Source: Macrolepiota albuminosa
Lineage: Eukaryota; Basidiomycota; Agaricomycetes; Agaricales; Agaricaceae
NCBI GenBank assembly: GCA_027475525.1
Contig: JAMWFC010000032.1
Span: 124,001 to 188,000 of the forward strand
Reading direction: 5' to 3'
Length of the DNA stretch: 64,000 nucleotides
The notes under the pieces are model-generated. The model was not told the DNA's origin and ran no database searches. It was given only the letters and a program-made list of their open reading frames with translations. The first letter of the stretch is position 1, and every line of letters begins with the position of its first letter. Made by a program: the position numbers and the translations under genes. Shown here one piece after another: positions 1 through 10,583 of this stretch.

Positions 1-186
1 CCCCCGGCGCTCTGAGGGATTTGTCAGGGGTCCTCGCCGTAGAACGTAAAGTAGCCCATAGATCAATTATTGCCAGTTCTATAGTCCTGTATAGTATTGT
101 ATAGTATGAAATCCAATGCGTTGTTGTTCCATTCATAAGTAAGGTGCAAGGCGCTAAGGTCTAGCGCCCTTCCCCTTCGGATCCTA

Positions 187-1338
187 TTACTGATCAGTTT
201 CTTCTTCTGGTGCGACTTCGTCATCGTCCACAAATTCGGTCTCCTCTAGTTCTCGAAGTTTAGCAGTGTCAATGTCCAGCGCCGATAAAGGTAATGAAAT
301 GTGTTCGCGCGCTAAGTAGGGAATGAGTCGGAATGCCGCTACTGGTCGATGCAAAACTGAGCCGTCCAACTTGCAGAGTATGTATGCGCCTCCCCGATTG
401 CGGGAAACCACTATTAGGGGTCCCAGATACCAAGGCCGCATCTTTTTGTTATGGGTAACTTCGATCTTGGAGTTGCGCATTAGTACTAGGGTGCCAGTTG
501 TGAAGTTGTAGTCTCGAATCGTGGCGCTATGCTCGGTTTCAAATCGTAGCGCAGCTTGTTGTCTAGCCTGAAATACTATCTCGTGTAAGCGTTCGAGATC
601 CTCCATGCGTCGTTGTAAGTCTATAGCGCGTCTAGCGATCATGTTGGTAGAGGATAGTATTGAGTTCGGTGGGGGTTGTAGGTACGTCGCTTCCACCACG
701 TCCGCAGGTAGCAAGGGGTGGGTGCCAGTAGCCGCATAGTAGGGAGAGCAACTCATCCTCTTTCGTACGGTAACCCGCTCCGACCAGAAGACCGAATAAG
801 TCGCCTCGCTCCAGCGACTTTTGTCACTGTTGACCGCCTTGAATAGCGCTTGCCGAACATTGAAATGAGGCCTTTCTACGATTCCATTAGCACGTTTATT
901 GTATCCTGAGACTCGGATGTGTTGTATGTTGTATTTCTTGGCAAGATAAGTGAGCGCCTTGACTATTGGCGCTCCGTTGTCTGTGACGATCTCGTGAAGG
1001 GCTCCCCAGCGGCAGATAACGTCCTCAAAGAGCCACTTAGCTATAGCGTCTGTATTTTCCCGCTGAAGCATATGGAACTCCGGCCAATGTACCAAGGAAC
1101 ACCTTCCTTGAATGATATACTTGTAGCGCCCTGACTTGGGCATGTGCATGGTGTCGATATATATTTTTCCGAATAACGGCGCTGGAGTCGCTACTGTTGG
1201 GGGAATTAGAACCTGACGTGTCTGCTGGATTTGACAGAGATGACAAGTGCGAATATACCACGCAATATCGGCGCTAACTTGCGGCCACCAAAAGCGCTCC
1301 AAAAGGTTCACCCTAGATGACAAGTGCGAATATACCAC
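187..1338 (-). pseudogene. Ty3/gypsy integrase core and C-terminal domain (element A)
   Basis: This 383-residue open segment encodes the catalytic core of a retroviral-type integrase, which inserts element cDNA into chromosomes. The start repeats the end of the zinc domain (WWPQVSADIAWYIRTCHLC). Visible catalytic landmarks are YIDTMHM (first Asp), VTDNGAP (second Asp) and NGIVERPH (Glu, 35 positions after the second Asp). A GPY/F-like stretch (PWYLGPLIVV) follows, then an acidic tail ending EEETDQ. The N-terminus overlaps the preceding segment because of the 77-bp duplication at 1239-1392. With one copy ignored the two segments share a frame. No chromodomain is seen. The product belongs to the element's pol polyprotein and is not a host gene. 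Confidence 0.88.
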
Positions 1339-1694
1339 GCAATATCGGCGCTAACTTGCGGCCACCAAAAGCGCTCCAAAAGGTTCACCCTTGTTGCATA
1401 GAGTCCTCGGTGTCCCAAGTCATCATGCATAGCGCGTAGAATCCTAACTCGATTATCCGGTTTAATTACTAGTTTATGGGCGCCATCTCTATTTCGTCGC
1501 CAAAGTCGGTTTTCCACCATAAAGAAAGTTGTCGCATATCGAATGAAGGTGGCGTATTCCGTATCCGTAAGGTCTGATGGTCGTCGCAAATCCTGTAGCC
1601 ACTTCCTAACCTGGTCCACTCGCTGATCTTCTGACTTAGCTTTGGCGCTTCGAGGTACCGCTGAATATGGCAGGTTCTGACTGTCTTCTCGCAA
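1308..1694 (-). pseudogene. Integrase N-terminal zinc domain (element A)
   Basis: The 128-residue segment carries the H2C2 integrase zinc-binding motif: His residues in DDLGHRGLYATR and Cys residues in YIRTCHLC (the final Cys is lost only because the frame breaks at the 77-bp duplication). It follows a linker rich in charged residues (LRRPSDLTDTEYATF) typical of fungal gypsy pol proteins. It joins the RNase H segment upstream and the integrase core downstream once single copies of the duplications at 1711 and 1239 are ignored (spacing becomes a multiple of three in both cases). Confidence 0.85.
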
Positions 1695-1864
1695 GGGTCT
1701 TGGTTCCTCGACTATCTTTAGATCGTTAGATGGCTTAGCGACGTTATAGATACTGGCCGTGTAAAAAGTTGATGATGCCTGATATGGACTATCTTTAGAT
1801 CGTTAGATGGCTTAGCGACGTTATAGATACTGGCCGTGTAAAAAGTTGATGATGCCTGATATGG

Positions 1865-2128
1865 TCAGGGCTGGTACGGAACAATAGGGTGAAGCCAATT
1901 TGAAACTGGTTGGTCTTCGCGAAGCGCCGGAATAGGCAGCTGAATGATATGCATGAAACCATGCAATCGATCGATCCAGTCGTCAAATACATCGTTGTCG
2001 CTATTGTCTAGCGCTTCATCTTCCGGTTGTCTGGGTCGCCTAGATAATCCGTCCGGCCCATGGAATGCACTTCTGACGTGTACTAACTCGAAGTGAAACA
2101 TTAATATCGCTACTACCCAGCGGTTCAT
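1865..2128 (-). pseudogene. RNase H C-terminal/linker part of pol (element A)
   Basis: The segment continues the RT-RNase H reading frame after one in-frame TAG. Residues MNRWVVAILMF followed by FELVHV and GPDGLSRRP are the usual end of the Ty3/gypsy RNase H domain and the tether before integrase. The TAG is consistent with a CAG-to-TAG change because the surrounding residues continue the family pattern. The 77-bp duplication at 1711-1864 separates it from the integrase part. Confidence 0.8.
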
Positions 2129-2140
2129 ACTGGCCGACGG

Positions 2141-4045
2141 CTAAATATCAGGGTTCTGAAGCATTCCTTTGATGTATTGTGCGTCGACCTCGACAATGAG
2201 ATTTCGTACCCCAATGAGGTACATGCGCAGCGCCTGAAACGATCGAAACAAGCCATATAACTCTAGCTTGGGCTGACTGTAGCGCGATTCTTGGTCGTTA
2301 AGGGTAATCGATCCGAAGCGATTGTAGCGCCTGATTTTCCGGTTCGTGCTATCACACTGGCATAAGAAGAAGCCAACAGTGATATATGATGTGTCAACAG
2401 CAAGTATAACGGGATCGGCGCTAGTATAGTCAATGGGTACCAATGGTTTCGCTTCCTGTAGCGCCTTTACTAAGTCCTTCTGGGCATTGATTTGATCGGG
2501 TCCAAATTCGAAGGGGACCCCTGAACGGGTTAGGCGATTAAGGGTGTTTGCGCGATGAGAAAAATGGTGTATGAACATGCGCAGCACCCCTACAGTGCCC
2601 AAGAACGCGCGAACTTCCGAGAGGTTATGACAGACCCCCCATTTCTCCAACAGCGCTAATCGGCTCTTTTCTGGAATCCTGCCTTCTGGCGTGCAAACGT
2701 GCCCCAAAATTTTAAACTGCGGTGCGCAAAGAACGAGCTTGTGCCCTGAAAACGTCCTGCCACAATACTTCATGCGCTGAAGTACTCGGTTAACCAGTTG
2801 AAAGAATTCCCATAGCGCCATGCGAATATTAGGATTTTCCGGGTGAACTTCGGGCTTGCCATCTACCAATCGCCAATCCTTCGGGCCTTTAACTCCTACG
2901 TCGTCTATGAAACTGAGCACATGGTGGGGTATTTCGGGCTGTAGGATAAACATAATATCGTCGTGAAATATCGGTACCGAGTTTGTCCATCCCATAGGAA
3001 GTGTGACTAGTCGTAGCGCCCCAAACGGTGTTTGAAATGTCGTCAAGTCGCGAGAGGAAGGATGGATTAAGCGCTCGTCATAGCCTACGTACAAATCCAG
3101 GGTAGCGCCACATATTCGTCCCGCGAAAGATTCAGCGACGTGATCGGGAAATGGCGGTACCCCTGAATGACGAATGGTGACTTTGTTTAGCGGTTCTAGG
3201 CTGTGAACTATACGTAGCTTCCCGTTTTTCTTTAGTACGCAGAACCACCTTGAGCGGTAGGCCGAATTAGAAGGCTCGTATACACCTGCCGCTATCTTGG
3301 AGCGAATAATTTGGCAGACTTCAGCTTCGATGCCCGGGGGTATGGGTCGATTATGCTCAGTCCAGGGTACATGCGGTATGGTTGGTATGACCACTGGTGG
3401 AAAGAAGTCAGTCCTAAGTTTACCACGTTCTGAGTCTTCCCATGCGAAAGCCTCATTCTGTTTTTGCATGATGTCAACTAATACGTTCATCTCTTCCGTC
3501 GAGAGGAAGCCGGTATTGTGGGCGCTAAGAAATAGCGCCTTTTGTTCTTCTGTAAATCGTCCCGTTGGTTCGAAGGGTAGTGGATTTGGGTCGAGTTTTG
3601 GCAGGGTAGCCAAAGGGTCGCCTATTATTTTTCTTTCGATGCGAAATTCCTCGGGTACGGCGCTTGCTACCAGTTTTGTTTTAAGTGCTACGGGTTTATA
3701 TTTCTTCTTGACCTGAACCCCTTTGCGCTTAGGGGTACTATTGTTAGCAAACGTATTATAAATAGAGTCATGGTTTCTAGCGAAACCTGATATCAAAGGT
3801 TCTTTAGAGTTGGGAGTAGAAACAAAATAAGTGTCTGTTGAAAGGTTTTCAGTAATATCTGACGCAGTGAGGTATAAGTAGGATAACGCTTCACTAGTAA
3901 GCGACGAAGAAGAATTCAAGATTTCATGGGCTAAAGGGGTATATGATATAAAGTTTACTTGCCCAGTCCGATGGTTATAGTCCAAGATAAGCGCTTCATC
4001 TCCATGATCCTCATCACTCATCTCCTCGATGGCGCTGGAAAACAC
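2141..4045 (-). pseudogene. Reverse transcriptase and RNase H (element A)
   Basis: The 634-residue segment holds the reverse transcriptase, which copies element RNA to DNA, and RNase H. RT landmarks are SRWFCVLKKNGKLRIVHS (finger region), LDLYVGYDERLI (first catalytic Asp region), TLPMGWTNSVPIFHDDI, and the catalytic box as SFIDDVGV, about residues 377-384. Most Ty3/gypsy enzymes have Y(V/L/I)DD, so FIDD marks a diverged fungal lineage. The RNase H part starts near DPVILAVDTS and includes LELYGLFRSF and LIVEVDAQYI. The first ~130 residues are acidic, low-complexity linker. The frame differs from that of the protease upstream, so a frameshift near 4050 or decay separates them. It ends at an in-frame TAG. 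Confidence 0.9.
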
Positions 4046-4197
4046 TCACAAGGGTCGTCGCTAATGTAAGGTCGCTTTCTCGGTCCCGGTTTCTGGAATT
4101 TCCCCCATGGAAACGTTGGTACCGTTCTTCTGACGCCCGAGTTAGGGTCGCTAATAGTTAGCGTTGTTTCGTCTTCAGACGTCGTCTTGACTACTGA

Positions 4198-4479
4198 TCA
4201 GGCTAAAACATCAAAGGGCCTCCCTAATAATAAGTCGTACGCAGGCGATCTAAGAATGTGTATTTGAAGGTAAAACGTAAGATCGCCAACAGTGCATGGC
4301 ACGTTACGAGCCATTCCCAAGGATTGATCAATAGTGCCGTTAGCGCTTTGCATATTAAGAATGATGGTCGGGTCGTAAATGATGCCAAGCTCGTTAGCGA
4401 CGTCGGCAGCCATTGAAATAATCTGTGATCCGCTGTCCACGATAGATTCTATCTCGCTTTTTCCATCAACTGTCAACAT
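4198..4479 (-). pseudogene. Retropepsin-like aspartic protease (element A)
   Basis: The 93-residue segment contains the catalytic triad as IVDSGSQI and ends with the flap/C-terminal pattern YDLLLGRPFDVLA. It would cleave the Gag-Pol polyprotein. It fuses in frame to gag (4542-6590) when one copy of the 77-bp duplication 4487-4640 is ignored, so gag and protease were one reading frame. After the TGA that ends the segment the same frame stays open for about 60 codons with family-like sequence (TLTISDPNSG, VPTFPWGK), so the TGA looks like a nonsense change within a longer frame. Confidence 0.85.
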
Positions 4480-4541
4480 AATCGAGCGAATCGCGTGAGA
4501 GTCTTGGGCTACAGTGAGGACGGCGGGATCGTTGCTAGATC

Positions 4542-6590
4542 TTAGCGACTTAAGGTAAGTTTCCGAATCGCGTGAGAGTCTTGGGCTACAGTGAGGACGG
4601 CGGGATCGTTGCTAGATCTTAGCGACTTAAGGTAAGTTTCAACCGGGTCAATGGACGTAGCTTCTTTGGGTGGCACGGCCTCTTCTTTGATTTCTGACGC
4701 GACCATCTCTGTTATGTACGCGAATCCAGGTAGCGTGTCATCGCATTCGTCCACCGCCGTTACATTGTTGGCTACATTTCGTCGAGGGGTAACCGCTGTG
4801 TGCATCTGATTCCTGACGTCTGGCGCCACACTGCATAGCTCCCCTACCGACATTGTGACTTGACTTTTCATAATACGATCGAATACTTGCTTAGATTTTT
4901 CTATGTCGTAGATTGGTGCCGTTGGTCGGTAGCCTCCTGCTGGCTTGTCTGGCGCCCCAAAGTTTCGATTGATAGGCGGAGTGTAGTTACCGGCAAGTCC
5001 TGAATACGGGTGTAGTGGCGGTTCCATGCTAGCTGATGCTTTGGCCGTATCAGGTGTGTCGTCGTTGATGCTGAAATTCAAAGGCTTTGCAGGCGCTGGA
5101 TCGGACGTAGCGCCTGAAGGTCTATAGTCTTTCAACGATTGCTTGCTCTTTTTAATCTCGACACCATCGAAAACCTGATTTTTTAGCGACTTTAGCTCCC
5201 TTTCCAACGTCTCGATCCTCTCCTCTCGTGACAACGTCGGTCGCTCGCTAACAGCGTTAAGCTGGAGTACTTCATGGATTAGCGCCTGTTGTGGAGTTGT
5301 TTCTGCCTCCGCTGCGGCCGTACTATTGAGATTGCCCGTCGCTAAGTTCCCAGGGTTACGTCGGTGCCATTCATCAATTCGCCCCTGGAAGGTTCGGTGC
5401 TCAGGATATAGAGGGATGTTAGCGCCGGAGGGTAGGACTATTTTCCCGTCGGCGCCTCGGCGTGCTCTTCCTTGGCGCAGGTATTGTTCGAGGATAGCGC
5501 AGCGTCCACGAGTCATCGTATGTCCTGCCTCACCACAGAAGTGACAAGGGCCAGATTGCATATTACCTCGTGGCGCATTAAGGCTAGTCGAGATTAACGT
5601 TTCCAATTTGCTCATAACGTTTGCGACGGCCGTGTTGACTGCGTTTTCCAGATCCTCCTTCTTGACAAAACCTCCCTGATTGTTAGTCGCGCTAGGTGCT
5701 GGCGCCGCAACAGGTGGCGCCTTTCCTCCGTTATCAGTACTAGAGGGTCGCTGGAAGGGGATGCCAGTATCTGTGCCTTTCAGTATCCATTTACCTGCTT
5801 CAAAAACGTCTTCTATATTGTAGGGTTCCTCAGGGTGGTGGTCGGACTTAAGAATTTCTAAGCGACGAGCTATACGGGTCCATAGTGATGTTGGTATGCC
5901 TTGTTGAAACAAGCGCCGCTCCTCGTTCCTGTAGAGTTTGCCGTTCTGTACTAGCCATCTTGCAATTCGCTGGAAATCTCGATAATAAGTAGATAGCGTG
6001 CCTAGCATATAAATGCCTGTTGCGAAGGTATCCTGTACCAGTTTCTGGATTTCAAGGACGGTATAGCATGTGGATTCTTCAGCGCCCGGGTACAGTTTAA
6101 TGATCGCCTTTTTCCATTCCTCGTAGGTAAACGACCTTGGCACCGCATCTCGTGTTAATCCTTGAAACTCATCCAGTCCTGTCCAGGATTCCGCGGTATT
6201 GTAGGAAACATATCTGGCGGCGCATTCTTTCATTTGTGTGTTGTCGGTGACTCGGCAGTCGCGTAATAAATATTCCAATTCTCGAAAATACTGTGTTAGC
6301 TCGCAAGGTTTTGTCTCGTCCCATTTTGGCGACGAGAAGTGGTTTCTTGGCGGCATACGTGGTGTGTTTGCCTGCTCCATACTAGCTGGCGTCGACGTCG
6401 TGGTGGGAATAGTAGTGTTAGTGGTAGTTTCGCTTGGCGTGGTTGTAGTCAGTACTGGCTCAGGTAATTCTGAGTCGCTAGGTTCTGGCGATAATGACCT
6501 AGACAGCTCTTCCAAAGGAGTAAGCGGTGTATGGTTTTCACCTGCTAAGTATTCGAACGGTCGGGAAAATGGGAAGAAGCTTTCAGCCAA
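4542..6590 (-). CDS. Gag polyprotein of Ty3/gypsy element A
   Basis: The 682-residue Gag forms the virus-like particle and binds element RNA. The N-terminus is Thr/Pro-rich (about residues 25-75). The capsid-like helical region spans roughly residues 80-280 (WDETKPCELTQYFRELEYLL; FTYEEWKKAIIKLYPG). One zinc knuckle, C-x2-C-x4-H-x6-C (CHFCGEAGHTMTRGRC), lies near residues 348-363. Downstream is a coiled-coil-like stretch (REERIETLERELKSLKNQ) and a Pro-rich region. The end is artificial: the duplication at 4487-4640 puts a stop here, and the protease follows in the same frame if one copy is ignored. The start methionine also lies near another 77-bp duplication (6517-6670). Confidence 0.88.
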   Translation of the reverse strand: MAESFFPFSRPFEYLAGENHTPLTPLEELSRSLSPEPSDSELPEPVLTTTTPSETTTNTTIPTTTSTPASMEQANTPRMPPRNHFSSPKWDETKPCELTQYFRELEYLLRDCRVTDNTQMKECAARYVSYNTAESWTGLDEFQGLTRDAVPRSFTYEEWKKAIIKLYPGAEESTCYTVLEIQKLVQDTFATGIYMLGTLSTYYRDFQRIARWLVQNGKLYRNEERRLFQQGIPTSLWTRIARRLEILKSDHHPEEPYNIEDVFEAGKWILKGTDTGIPFQRPSSTDNGGKAPPVAAPAPSATNNQGGFVKKEDLENAVNTAVANVMSKLETLISTSLNAPRGNMQSGPCHFCGEAGHTMTRGRCAILEQYLRQGRARRGADGKIVLPSGANIPLYPEHRTFQGRIDEWHRRNPGNLATGNLNSTAAAEAETTPQQALIHEVLQLNAVSERPTLSREERIETLERELKSLKNQVFDGVEIKKSKQSLKDYRPSGATSDPAPAKPLNFSINDDTPDTAKASASMEPPLHPYSGLAGNYTPPINRNFGAPDKPAGGYRPTAPIYDIEKSKQVFDRIMKSQVTMSVGELCSVAPDVRNQMHTAVTPRRNVANNVTAVDECDDTLPGFAYITEMVASEIKEEAVPPKEATSIDPVETYLKSLRSSNDPAVLTVAQDSHAIRKLTLSR

Positions 6591-6670
6591 GCTGGAGTAA
6601 GCGGTGTATGGTTTTTACCTGCTAAGTATTCGAACGGTCAGGAAAATGGGAAGAAGCTTTCAGCCAAGCT

Positions 6671-7900
6671 ATCTGGAGCGGCTTCAAGTTCCTGATCTAA
6701 AGTCTGCCTCGGTAGCGCGCCTGGTAAGTGTGGTGACTCAGTTAAGGTTTGTTCAAACGCACTCTCCAATAGGAGGCGGCGCTGTCGCTGGGCTCGAGTT
6801 TCCGGCGGAATTCTGCCTCAATAGAACCCCTCGCGGTGGGCTCCAAAATGATGACGCCAACTGTGGTTGGGTGCGCTGGACGTATACGCAGTACAACGCC
6901 GTCTCCAGCACCTGGCATACGGGTTTGTGAGGAGTCCCTGTGGTTGGGTGCGCTGGACGTATACGCAGTACAACGCCGTCTCCAGCACCTGGCATACGGG
7001 TTTGTGAGGAGTCCCGGCAGGGTCCCGGTGTGCTCAAGCAGAGGTGATAGGGCGATGCGCTAGACGATAGCGCCTCAGGTGCTACCTAGCAAGTGGTAAG
7101 CGTCGTAGTTTAGGAGAAGTTATAGAGAAATAAACGAATAGCGCAGCGTAGCGTGCCCGTAGGTGGCACCGTAAACGACGAAGACGAGATAGACAAAGCT
7201 AGCGCCGAACTTGGTGGCAAAGTCAGGCAACGCTAGCGCGATTTGAACGCTAAGTGTAACTGGGTGCTCAAGAGGTTACGATTCGTTGTTATATACATGG
7301 CAAGTAGCTAGTTTTTATACTATGCGCTACATTATTTCCAAAATAAGTCCATTGACGGCGCTACCAATTAGTGCCTCTCTTTGTGACTGTAGCTAACGGC
7401 CACCTGTCAACGGCGACCTGCAGCACATGGGTGACGGCGACCAACGGCGACTCTCAAACTACTTAGAAGTGGTACGAGTTTGCTCACTTTTTGATGTAAT
7501 TTAATTGGCCATGCCATCCCGGGGTATGGTCGGGGAATCCTCGACAGACGCCGTGAGCGCTAATTCCGGTGCTAAACATTGTACCATCTTTTGATAGATT
7601 TAAATGTCGGGTCTGCGTGTATCCTGTCTCGTCGTCATTGATTCTTTTAGACTTCTGATTGAGGTGCCTCGGTGATTGACAGCGCCAATTGCTAACTCCT
7701 TTCAGTACTGATCGGGGTTTGGTCAGAGTCACCTCCTGCTGTTATGCTAGCGCTATGAGTCCTGAGTCTTCTTGGTCTTCAAAGTAACTGAGTGGAGTGC
7801 GCTGAGGGGCTGATACTGGTGATTGAGATGAATGGATAAATCTTGCCATAGAGCGCCCGCGCTAGGGCTGCTCTGTACCCAAGGCTGGTCGCTAGAGCCT
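6671..7900. other. Non-coding stretch right of element A
   Basis: No convincing gene is seen. It includes a 77-bp tandem duplication (6862-7015), a short GGCGAC-rich run near 7400-7450 and many GCGCTA/TAGCGC words like those in element A, so it is probably the untranslated leader and 5' LTR of that element. I could not find LTR borders or a primer-binding site. Confidence 0.4.
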
Positions 7901-7965
7901 TTAGTGTGTCAAGTGTTGGTCAGCCTATAATGTCCCTTGATGCGCTCAGTCCGAGTAGAAGCCTA

Positions 7966-8361
7966 TCAATGCCAGTGAATGCGATACGCACAATCCACTG
8001 CAATGCCGTACACCGAATTCATCATTCCTGGTCGACAGAAGTAGAGTACATTCTGTGCCAGTTTGTCCAGATCGAAGGTGAAATGTACACCTTCAGAATC
8101 AAACCCGGTAAGTGTAGAAAACTGTCTTCTGGCTCGGTTTTTCCATCGCAGGTACCCTTCTGGGGTCGGCATGACCATGATGTTCATGTGATGGGAGGAA
8201 AGGTCCAGGGGAGGTGGAATGTGTTCGTACTCTGGTGTACACACCAGAGTCATCGTCCTATCCCTCAGCGTAGTATAATAATTAATGCTGATGCACTGAA
8301 ACTCGTGCAACAGGTAGTATGCTTCAGTGCACAGTGACACTGACTTGAACTTGTTCTGCAA
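7966..8361 (-). pseudogene. Family B accessory protein, C-terminal segment (copy 1)
   Basis: The 131-residue segment aligns with the N-terminal part of 51419-52624: LLHEFQCISIN against LLNKFKRVVLN, LRDRTMTLV against ARDRAMSHL, and a shared end FCRPGMMNSVYGIA..YRIHWH against YGRPGTSNVWTGLA..MRIHWR. Function is unknown. A short segment in the same frame joins it to 8377-8721 through one TGA. The roughly 270 residues that follow in copy 2 are missing here. Confidence 0.6.
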
Positions 8362-8376
8362 AAGCTCATGGAGCTT

Positions 8377-8721
8377 TCACAATTGCTGGGGATTCATCGG
8401 GAATCCCCTTGGCACTACATGGTCCAGCTCTTTTGAGGTATGATAATACCTCTCTCCCTTCTCCTCCTCATATGTCTTTGCAGCTAAAGCTTCATCACTC
8501 ATGAATACCGTATTTGTGAGCTGGGAGTAATAAAAGTGGCGGTCAAGTGCCCTGCCGTAGAACCAATTTGACCGCTCTACTGACGTCCTGCTGACGAACA
8601 CACCCAGGCCATCAGGAATATGGCCTGTGGCCTGCTCCTCCCAGTCTTTATCAACCTTCGCCTGCTGGGTGGCCTCGTGCTTCCTCCAAGCCTCTCTCTT
8701 GCGTTTTTTGTCTAAACGCAC
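8377..8721 (-). pseudogene. Family B accessory protein, third segment (copy 1)
   Basis: The 114-residue segment starts with a basic Lys/Arg-rich helix and continues GHIPDGLGVFV, NWFYGRALDRHFYYS and LTNTVFMSDEALAAKTYE. These correspond to GCIPDALGVVI, NSFFGTGLAPQFYWS and VTNTIFVGQEARAARSFE at 51061-51315. The conserved VPRGFP near its end is also present in copy 2 in the shifted frame after 51310. No known domain is recognised. Confidence 0.6.
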
Positions 8722-8934
8722 TCAGCATTTAGCAGGGGTCTCTCCTTCTGAGGGGGTCTCGTCTGATGACTCCCCATAGTCACTCCCATCGCTCAGTTCA
8801 TTCAGACCAAGTGCAGCTAACATCAGGAGTCGCCCTTCTACTTCAGCGTCCATTCTTGTGTCCTTTATGGGAACCGCGAATGCATATGCCCTTAGTGGTG
8901 CTTCAAACTGCACCACTACCCCAAAATGCATCAC
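8722..8934 (-). pseudogene. Family B accessory protein, second segment (copy 1)
   Basis: The 70-residue acidic segment (NELSDGSDYGESSDETPSEGE) sits where copy 2 has 50782-51051. Similarity is weak and limited to MHF at the start, RLLxxxxAL/RLLQCVWAM and an acidic Ser-rich end. Placement rests mainly on order. Confidence 0.4.
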
Positions 8935-8949
8935 TACTTGGTCTGTTCC

Positions 8950-9477
8950 TCACAGAACATCTGCTCCAAACTCCACTTCTGACAGAGCCACCTCATCCTG
9001 CTGCTTTGTCTCTGACTGCTGGGAGGGCGCATGTGTTGACGAGGACAATCCTTGTAAACTAGTGTCATCCTCCACAAGCTTGTCATGTAACTTGGCTGGA
9101 GTCAAAGTGAGTTCTCCAGCTTCCCACACCCCAACCTCTGGCATTGCAGCACGTGCTCTGAGGTGTTTTGCCTCAGGCTGCTCCTCTGATGATGACGGAC
9201 GCTTCTTCATGGCATTTGTGAACGTTTTGATTGTATTGTCGTTATGCTGTTGCAGCACAACGATCTCATCAAGCAGGCCCATAATCACCAAAATGCGGAC
9301 TCTGGCGGCACTTGCTGGCCAGCAGATATGAGCTGTCTCCAGACTGCCTCTGCCTGAGGGTCCAGAACCTCTGATGGCATCCCAATCTCCTTTCCGTTGC
9401 CTTTCTCTGTGTACAATAAGCGCCGCAGAGAGAATGCATGATGAGGTGATGGCAATGCTCATTGAGGTGGTGTTCAA
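8950..9477 (-). pseudogene. Family B accessory protein, coiled-coil segment (copy 1)
   Basis: The 175-residue segment has a short helical region (LLDEIVVLQQHNDNTIKTF) followed by a basic, Ser/Pro-rich part with KKRPSSSEEQPEAKHLRAR. It takes the place of 50026-50730 in copy 2, which has a comparable helix (ICRMMDDMDHMHAQRKTDLL) and a basic nuclear-localisation-like SKRARRQEVED. Function unknown. Confidence 0.5.
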
Positions 9478-10073
9478 GGTTGGGGTTGACCTCGATTTTG
9501 TGTCCTCACTGCCAGCTCATCTCGTCTGCACCCTACCATTTCCCGAGGCCTGCCTCCTCGTGCCTTGGTACTCATCGGAGGCAATCGCCTCCGGTCTCTT
9601 CTATACACATCTCGCGGAGGTAGCATCCTCTCTCGCTGTCGTCGAGGTTGCACTACCTTGCTCTTTTCCTGCTGTTGATGCCCCGCGTCATCATCCACGT
9701 CCATGGGTGCTACACTCTGGGTCTGCATCTGCTGCATTGGCATGGGCATACCCCACATTACCTGACCTCCCATCTGCTGTCCAGGACCAGCTGGTCCTGG
9801 GAAGTATGGCATCTGGAAAAATGGTGGGTAAAACTGTGGAGGTTGTCCAAATTGGGCTGGGTTCTGCCCAAATTGGGATACCATTAGATATGACGCCACA
9901 GTTGGCGTCGTTACAGGTTGCTGAATGTTTTGCTGGGGGCGATCCCTCCCTCCTCCAGAACCCTGTGGGTTCTGAGGCTGCAGCTCACTAGTCGTACGCT
10001 GGTAAGGGTACAACATGGTACTACAAAAATGTTGACATGTCAGTGGAAAAAAACACACTAAGTTCCTCATCAT
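9474..10073 (-). pseudogene. Family B accessory protein, Gln/Pro/Met-rich N-terminal segment (copy 1)
   Basis: The 199-residue segment is rich in Gln, Pro, Gly and Met (FGQPPQFYPPFFQMPYFPG; MGMPMPMQQMQ pattern) and ends in an Arg-rich tail (RRQRERMLPPRDVYRRDRRR). It lies directly downstream of the chromodomain as does the Gln-rich segment 49305-49799 of copy 2. Low complexity prevents a residue-level alignment. Shared composition and position support the match. Confidence 0.5.
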
Positions 10074-10246
10074 CAGGTTACATAACCTGATCTGACCATC
10101 AACTCCACATCACAATCTGCATTATCTCATCAGATGGATGAATCTCCATCTTATCCATCTGACACAATCGTGATCCAATCTGGATCAGATACTCAGTTGA
10201 TCCAAGCTCTGACTGATCCAGCCTACATCTTATCACCACCATCAAG

Positions 10247-10447
10247 CTAAGCACGTGAGCGCTTAGCAAGCTGATTTGGGCGCTTCACACCCTGCAGTTC
10301 TAAGTATTGATCCAATGCTGCCAACTTAGCACATGTGTGATACAACTCCCATGTCGTATCACCCGCACTCCATCGTATCTCAAATTCAAGGTGTGTTCCC
10401 TCCTGCCACCAATGGCCCAGAATCTCTTCAACAAACCCTAGTACCAT
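10247..10447 (-). pseudogene. Chromodomain end of gypsy pol (family B copy 1)
   Basis: The 66 residues match the last part of 48212-49201: LEFEIRWSAGDTTWE against LEFEVRWSLGDTTWE, followed by ALDQYLELQGVKRPNQL against ALDRYLELKGVKRPHQL. Chromodomains at the end of integrase direct insertion to marked chromatin. The segment is cut at its N-terminal side by an inverted junction at about 10447. Confidence 0.8.
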
Positions 10448-10583
10448 TGTGAGCGACTATAACTGAAAATTCACATTGCAATGGTGGAGGAAACTCTACA
10501 AACTGTTGGGAGCCAGACTCCTCATGTTAACATCATTCCATCTGCAGACAGATGGTCAGACTGAGCAGGCAAACTGCAGTATA
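10440..10583 (+). pseudogene. Integrase core fragment on the opposite strand (family B)
   Basis: The plus strand here matches about 48280-48420 of copy 2, covering the second catalytic Asp region to the DGQTE motif (TSFHLQTDGQTEQANCSIEQ here). It abuts the minus-strand chromodomain fragment head to head at about 10445, so this locus has been rearranged by inversion or by nested insertion. Confidence 0.7.

Larger units (their letters stand above)
1..6670 (-). mobile_element. Ty3/gypsy retrotransposon A, decayed, 3' end cut by window
   Basis: On the minus strand the order is gag (4542-6590), aspartic protease (4198-4479), reverse transcriptase and RNase H (2141-4045, continuing 1865-2128), integrase zinc domain (1308-1694) and integrase core (187-1338). 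This is the Ty3/gypsy order. No LTR pair was found. The 3' LTR would lie at or beyond position 1, and the 5' LTR should lie right of 6.6 kb, but I could not delimit it. Several breaks are 77-bp tandem duplications (1239, 1711, 4487, 6517) that look like assembly joins. Ignoring one copy at 1239, 1711 and 4487 puts the neighbouring segments back in one frame. True lesions that remain include an in-frame TAG after the RNase H region and a TGA after the protease. Confidence 0.9.
7966..10447 (-). mobile_element. Gypsy family B copy 1: chromodomain end plus accessory region, rearranged
   Basis: Read on the minus strand this holds the C-terminal chromodomain of pol (10247-10447) followed by five open segments that match, in the same order, the region downstream of pol in the fuller copy at 48.2-52.6 kb. 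Identity is clearly reduced (recognisable at protein level), so the two are diverged copies of one family. Its upstream end at about 10440-10450 is an inverted junction with a plus-strand integrase fragment. No LTRs were found. Confidence 0.8.
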
